Assembly: GCF_018070075.1 (NCBI RefSeq)
Contig: NZ_JAGPXE010000010.1
Location: 62,001 to 126,000, forward strand
Reading direction: 5' to 3'
DNA: 64,000 nucleotides
Source of the DNA: Saccharopolyspora endophytica
GTDB lineage: Bacteria; Actinomycetota; Actinomycetes; Mycobacteriales; Pseudonocardiaceae
Shown here: positions 60,400 to 64,000 of the stretch, piece after piece
Layout: every line of letters starts with the position of its first letter
How positions within the stretch are numbered: the stretch's first letter is position 1
Position numbers and translations under genes: made by a program
Notes under the pieces: generated by a model
What the model saw: the letters and a program-made list of their open reading frames with translations, nothing else
What the model was told of the DNA's origin: nothing
Database searches by the model: none

Positions 60400-60812
60400 C
60401 CCAAGCACCGAAGTTGCTGGACCTGGTCCAAATCGAGATCACGCCGGATTTCGAAGTCGAGGCGCTCATCAACGGCATCGGGGAGGCCGACAAACAACGC
60501 CAACGCGAAGACGCGGGGCTTGTCTGGTTTCTCCAGAAAGATCCCGGCGAGTGGACCGAATGCCTCTGGGTGGGTGTGCGCGGCGAGCGCGGGGCGGTCA
60601 CCTGGTGGTCGGCTGGAGCAGACCAGGCCGGCTACGTCCCGGCCGACGGGCTGAACACTGAGCACGTGGAATACTACTTCGCGGGCGGGCACGTTTGCCC
60701 AATGGACCCCGGCGCCGAGCTCCCGATTAGTCGCGTCTACGACCTGGTCCGGGAGTATGTGCAGACCGGCGAGCGACCTGCCGGCGTCGAGTGGGTTGAG
60801 CTTCTCACCTGA
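60396..60812 (+). CDS. Imm1-family immunity protein
   Basis: 138 aa; ATG overlaps the toxin stop (ATGA). ECLWVGVRGERGAVTWWSAG, EYYFAGGHVCPMDPGAELPI, LVREYVQTGERPAGVEWVEL fit Imm1, which commonly neutralises SCP1.201-type deaminase toxins. Acidic overall, as expected for a protein binding a basic nuclease-like toxin. Confidence 0.8.
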   Translation: MTQAPKLLDLVQIEITPDFEVEALINGIGEADKQRQREDAGLVWFLQKDPGEWTECLWVGVRGERGAVTWWSAGADQAGYVPADGLNTEHVEYYFAGGHVCPMDPGAELPISRVYDLVREYVQTGERPAGVEWVELLT

Positions 60813-62253
60813 TCAGGCAGATCTGAGGCCGCCCAAGCTCGATCGGCTTCCTCCCTGCGTCAGGTTGATCGACTATCACGCGCTCTCAAAGGTTGGTGCT
60901 ACGGCCTCGATACAAATACTGCCTTGACACCGCCGAGGACCTGCTGGCAATCCTCGCCTCGTCACGGATCTGGATCCGGCACTGGAGGACCCTGTGTTGG
61001 CTGCGTCCAACACCGACGCGATGCCCCCAACCACGCAACGGCGAGTGGCGTGGGCTCCACTCGCCTAGCCGGCCTTGCTGACTTCCGGCAAGCCGGGTTG
61101 CGGTTCGGCAGCCAAAAATGTGCCTCTGACACCCCCTCAGAAGCAGAAGTGGTACCCAGGTCCGTCGCCCAGCAGCGCGCACCAAACTCAGGAGTGAGAC
61201 CGCGCTCTCAGCAACGGATTCTGCACTGAGCAGGGCCTGTTCTGCCCGCTGCCGATGGCACCTGATCAAACACGTCGGCCCCGAACGCTGCGACCACATC
61301 TGCACCCAATGCCACCGCGACCGCAACGGCTTCTGGCCCCGGCGACAAACGCAACCGCTGACTACGACCCCAACAGATCCAGCCCAAAACCCAGACACAC
61401 CAGGCCGAACGCTGTCCACTTCCATGGGTTGTGCTCGCCCCAGCCTGAGAAGCCAAGCAATTCCGGTAGCGAGTCGGTGGTCGCACTGTGCTGCGTCACG
61501 AACAGTGTCGCAGCCGGGTGCGTTTCGGGTCGACCTTGGCCACGGACTGACGTCCGTCGGCCGCCGTGAAGATTAGGTAGCTGTTCTGCGTCCACTTTCA
61601 GCGCGAACGCGCGAACGGACATGTCAGCGTCATGCACGTCGCGGTAACCCACTGGCCTGCGTCATGCGTTCTGAACTCCACGGTCGTGTTTGCGATCGGC
61701 AAGATATCAACTCTGGCCAAGGTGGTCTCGTGCTCACGGTCGATCACCAGGCCGAAGGTCATGGCACTGGCGACGAACACGCCACGGATGGGGCTGCGTG
61801 TACTTGCCTCCACTACGGGTTCGGCCTCGGCGTTGAACTCCACGAACGGCTTACGCTCACCGGTGACGGAACCGCAGGCGCAGGAAACGGGAACGGCATC
61901 GCCCTGAGCTGGGACTAGTAAGAAGCTGGACTGACCGGAGGGGATTGGCGGCCAGCCCAGCTCGTGCGAGTCGTCGACCGCCCACATCTGGGGGTTCCGT
62001 GGGAATCAGCCAACGTGGACGTCACTCGCCGGTGCAGCAACATATGCGAACGGCCCCCTGTCTTGCTACCAGGCACAGCACCCCGAATTGCCGTCCACCC
62101 AATCCGGTTACAGGCTCGCGATGTCGAACCCCTCTTTCGAATCTGAGCGCGATCGCTCGCCGATCGGCTACTGGCTCGGCCCCGCCCCAATTCGCGGGTT
62201 GACGTTGTGCAATTGAGTGTCGGCTATGAACCGGCGCTACTACGATCCCGCGC
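60813..62253. other. Decayed region without a convincing gene
   Basis: 1.4 kb in which frames are broken. A plus frame near 61240-61330 reads RWHLIKHVGPERCDHICTQC then HRDRNGFWP, a zinc-finger-like fragment with no start. A minus frame at 61598-61987 (129 aa) has moderately protein-like sequence (WPPIPSGQSSFLLVPAQGD, PVSCACGSVTGERKPFVEF) but no ribosome site. Both may be relics of genes. Confidence 0.45.
61598..61987 (-). CDS. Possible hypothetical protein
   Basis: 129 aa if the frame is used from its first start. Contains a CAC motif and an ordered middle (FGLVIDREHETTLARVDILP, TVEFRTHDAGQWVTA). No neighbours on the same strand, no ribosome site found; the downstream frame 61362-61652 may be its shifted continuation. 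Kept as a low-confidence candidate or relic. Confidence 0.25.
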   Translation of the reverse strand: MWAVDDSHELGWPPIPSGQSSFLLVPAQGDAVPVSCACGSVTGERKPFVEFNAEAEPVVEASTRSPIRGVFVASAMTFGLVIDREHETTLARVDILPIANTTVEFRTHDAGQWVTATCMTLTCPFARSR

Positions 62254-62508
62254 ATGTGGCGGACCGAGGTGAATATCGGCTCCCGGACGTGTGCGATCTC
62301 CACGGCGCGGGTCGGCCGGGACTCGGCCATCGGCGAGGACGTGTTTGAAACGAGGATCATCGAGCCGGGTGAGATGGCAAGTAAGTCGGTTCGGCACGGC
62401 GGTGCCCTGGAGCAAGCACGTCGCGTGCATGACTTGTTCGTTGCTGACTACTCTTGGCGCTCCGGTGCGGTGGTCGTGGAGTGCCTATCGCGTCCCTGGA
62501 GGTTCTAA
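62254..62508 (+). CDS. Small hypothetical protein
   Basis: 84 aa from ATG; third codon positions are strongly G/C, as in real genes here. EDVFETRIIEPGEMASKSVR and HDLFVADYSWRSGAVVVECL are protein-like. No clear ribosome site; could be leaderless. No family recognised. Its end overlaps the convergent small gene by 4 bp. Confidence 0.45.
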   Translation: MWRTEVNIGSRTCAISTARVGRDSAIGEDVFETRIIEPGEMASKSVRHGGALEQARRVHDLFVADYSWRSGAVVVECLSRPWRF

Positions 62509-62732
62509 TCGGCCCGGGGCGGATTCGGTGAGTCCTCGGGCGGGATGTACCCGAGCCGGGAGTACAGCTCGTGAAGTAGCTGGTGCAACGCCTGTTCGGC
62601 GGCGCCGACCGCAGTCGCATCGCCCGCCTTGAGGGAGCACCGCCGAGCGTAGTAGACGGTCTCGATGGCCTCGTGGAGGTCTGCGAGTTGCCTGGGACCT
62701 CCTTCTGGCGGCCCTGGACCGGGTGCGTTCAT
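62505..62732 (-). CDS. Small hypothetical helical protein
   Basis: 75 aa from ATG. RQLADLHEAIETVYYARRCS and TAVGAAEQALHQLLHELYSR predict two helices, with a Pro-rich tail. Not recognised. Confidence 0.5.
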   Translation of the reverse strand: MNAPGPGPPEGGPRQLADLHEAIETVYYARRCSLKAGDATAVGAAEQALHQLLHELYSRLGYIPPEDSPNPPRAD

Positions 62733-62826
62733 CCGTACCAACTCCCTGACGCCCCTCTCCGGATGGCCGCATGGTAGCTGCCAATGACCGGAGCGTCGGG
62801 TTTCGGCGTAAGTGGCCTTCCGGTGG

Positions 62827-63150
62827 TTAGTTGGTGGTGCTGGGAGCGATGCGGCCTTCGAACGTGGCGGCGAAGGCATTGAGAGATCGTTTCCCGCGTA
62901 CGGTCCATTTTGCGCAACCCTTGCCGGTGGCGTCGAGCGCTCGGGTGGTCAGGTAGAGACACTTGATCGCGGCTTGGCCGTGGGCTCGCACCGCCCGGCG
63001 GTAGCGGGCGCTGAGGCTTTCGATGGCGTTGGTCGAACAGAGCACCTGCCTGATCTCGGCGTCGTAGTCCAAACACGGCGCGACGCCCCATGCCTGAGTG
63101 GAGTCCTCGAACCGCGCTACCGAGGCGGCCTCGGTCGGGGTGGGTGTGGA
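62827..63150 (-). pseudogene. IS256-family transposase, C-terminal remnant
   Basis: Frame reads TEAASVARFEDSTQAWG, then LDYDAEIRQVLCSTNAIESL, SARYRRAVRAHGQAAIKCLY and GKGCAKWTVRGKRSLNAFAA, matching the end of Mutator-type transposases. Compared with the family about 20 residues between AWG and LDYD are missing, and the N-terminal two thirds with DDE residues are absent. Confidence 0.75.
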
Positions 63151-63197
63151 CCGGCCGCAGGTCACGGCCAAATTTCTTTCAATCCTGTCGGGCGGCA

Positions 63198-63395
63198 TGG
63201 TTCGCTGCCCGCGAGCACACCGATCCTGCGATGAGGGCCTGTCCGGAAACGATCTACCAGTTGCTTTACGCCGGCCTGCTCGGGCGCAGGACCGGCAAGC
63301 TGCGCATCGGGAGGGTCTGCTGGAAACGTCAACAACGCGGCGTCGCCGGCCCGTACAAGATCGAGAATCTGAGACTGATCCACCAGCCCCCGCTA
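63198..63395 (+). pseudogene. IS30-family transposase fragment
   Basis: REHTDPAMRACPETIYQLLY, AGLLGRRTGKLRIGRVCWKR and QQRGVAGPYKIENLRLIHQP resemble the central part of IS30 transposases (P-ETIYQALYAG ... LRTGR-RRKRQ ... IHQRP). No flanking domains remain. It abuts the IS256 remnant on the opposite strand. Confidence 0.6.
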
Positions 63396-63542
63396 TCATC
63401 AATCTCAGTAAGGCGCCTGGCGGGGTCGCCGCCGTGGCGTGATCGGTGAAGGTGGCAGAGGGCCTGTCTGATGGAGTGGGACGTGGGGCTTCTGGTAGGA
63501 GAACTCCGACCAAAGATGATCTTCGCCAGGTAAGGCCCCCAC

Positions 63543-64000
63543 GTGATCACCTATCGTGCCATCCTCGATGTTCCTCGTGATCTCGCCCTGTATCTCGCCA
63601 GACTGCTGGCCACCCATCGCCGCGAGCTGGGCACCCGGACAGGCCGCCGGGCACTGAGCCCGTTCGGTCAGGCAGTGCTGGGATTGCGTTGGTTCCGGGA
63701 CAACACCGCTATCGCCAGACTCGCACGTGATCACGGGATCTCCCGCGCGACCGCCTACCGTTACCTCGACGAGGTCACCGACGTACTCGCCGACCAGCAC
63801 CCTGACCTGCACGAATCTCGCCGGCAGGCCAAAGACGACGGCTGGGCGTTGGTGATCTGCAACGGCAAGATCTTCTCCTCAGGCCGGGTAAGCGGGAAGA
63901 CCATCAGCGTCAAACGAACCGTGATCGACCGGTGGTGTCGCAGCGCGTGTGACCGTCGGCCCACGTCATGCCGAGCGGAGTGGGGGGCGAACGGAGGTTC
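63543..64000 (+). mobile_element. IS5-type transposase, partial at window end
   Basis: GTG start; the frame stays open to the end of the window (at least 152 aa). VITYRAILDVPRDLALYLAR, SPFGQAVLGLRWFRDNTAIA, RLARDHGISRATAYRYLDEV and DGWALVICNGKIFSSGRVSG are typical of the HTH plus DDE start of actinomycete IS5-like (DDE_Tnp_4) transposases. After VIDRWCRSACDRRP the sequence departs from what I expect, so it may be internally deleted even before the window ends. Confidence 0.65.

Noticed and set aside
1..64000. CRISPR array, tRNA, rRNA or attachment site
   Set aside because: No regularly spaced repeats, cloverleaf or rRNA sequence could be recognised by eye; a tRNAscan and att-site search outside the window would be needed to exclude them.

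Overview
The window is high-GC DNA with tight, mostly ATGA-overlapping operons, GTG starts and families typical of filamentous actinomycetes: replication-relaxation protein, conservon signalling genes, Scr1-type HTH/DUF397 pairs, BTAD regulator and actinobacterial Tad pilus genes. I infer a member of the Pseudonocardiales, but no marker gene proves this. No rRNA, tRNA or CRISPR array was recognised. Much of the window looks accessory: conjugation or plasmid-type genes, decayed prophage and insertion-sequence remnants, orphan regulators and a toxin locus.

Layout. 0-6 kb (+): small membrane protein, phage gp88-like protein, conjugation-type motor ATPase, replication-relaxation protein and secreted M23 peptidase, which resemble the core of an integrative or conjugative element. 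6-9.2 kb (-): a lower-GC island with a GIY-YIG/T5orf172 protein, a DUF4365 nuclease-like protein and an N6-methylase-like protein without a catalytic NPPY motif; possibly defence genes. 9.9-11.5 kb (-): three small orphan proteins. 12.5-23.8 kb: a complete Tad/Flp pilus locus (LysM-BTAD protein, TadG/TadE-like pseudopilins, Flp-like pilin, TadC, TadB, TadA, TadZ, CpaB-like protein, secreted protein, lipoprotein) with a divergent prepilin peptidase. 23.8-30 kb: GGDEF-HxlR fusion; XRE/ImmA-IrrE/MAB_1171c/amidohydrolase operon; XRE-cupin regulator; GNAT acetyltransferase.

30.1-43.5 kb (-) is the most distinctive part. Two operons share a regulatory element of about 87 bp with 11-bp repeats. One encodes a hypothetical protein, QueD (frameshifted) and QueE. 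The other encodes a small protein, QueC, a reverse-transcriptase-like protein with FADN instead of FADD, a formylglycine-generating-enzyme-like protein, a DUF6884-like protein, GT2 glycosyltransferase, radical SAM enzyme, phosphoribosyltransferase, GT4 glycosyltransferase, FEN-type 5'-3' exonuclease, PIG-L deacetylase, StrS-type aminotransferase, Gfo/Idh/MocA oxidoreductase and methyltransferase. QueD/QueE/QueC make preQ0 (7-cyano-7-deazaguanine); the sugar enzymes suggest a glycosylated deazapurine product, while the RT and exonuclease suggest a nucleic-acid role. I know of no described system with this combination.

43.6-45.5 kb holds truncated or frameshifted remnants (XRE, DNA methyltransferase, terminase-small-subunit-like, phosphotransferase). 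45.5-52.9 kb holds XRE-TPR regulators paired with a folate enzyme (5-formyl-THF cyclo-ligase family) and a RibD-like enzyme, small Zn-ribbon-like proteins and a DUF5753/DUF397 pair. 53.2-58.8 kb is a conservon (CvnA-D) with GAF protein, then an acyl-CoA dehydrogenase-like gene and a DUF574 methyltransferase. 59-60.8 kb is a polymorphic toxin locus: two small helical proteins, an SCP1.201-type deaminase toxin and an Imm1-type immunity protein. 60.8-64 kb is decayed, with fragments of IS256- and IS30-type transposases and an IS5-type transposase running off the end.
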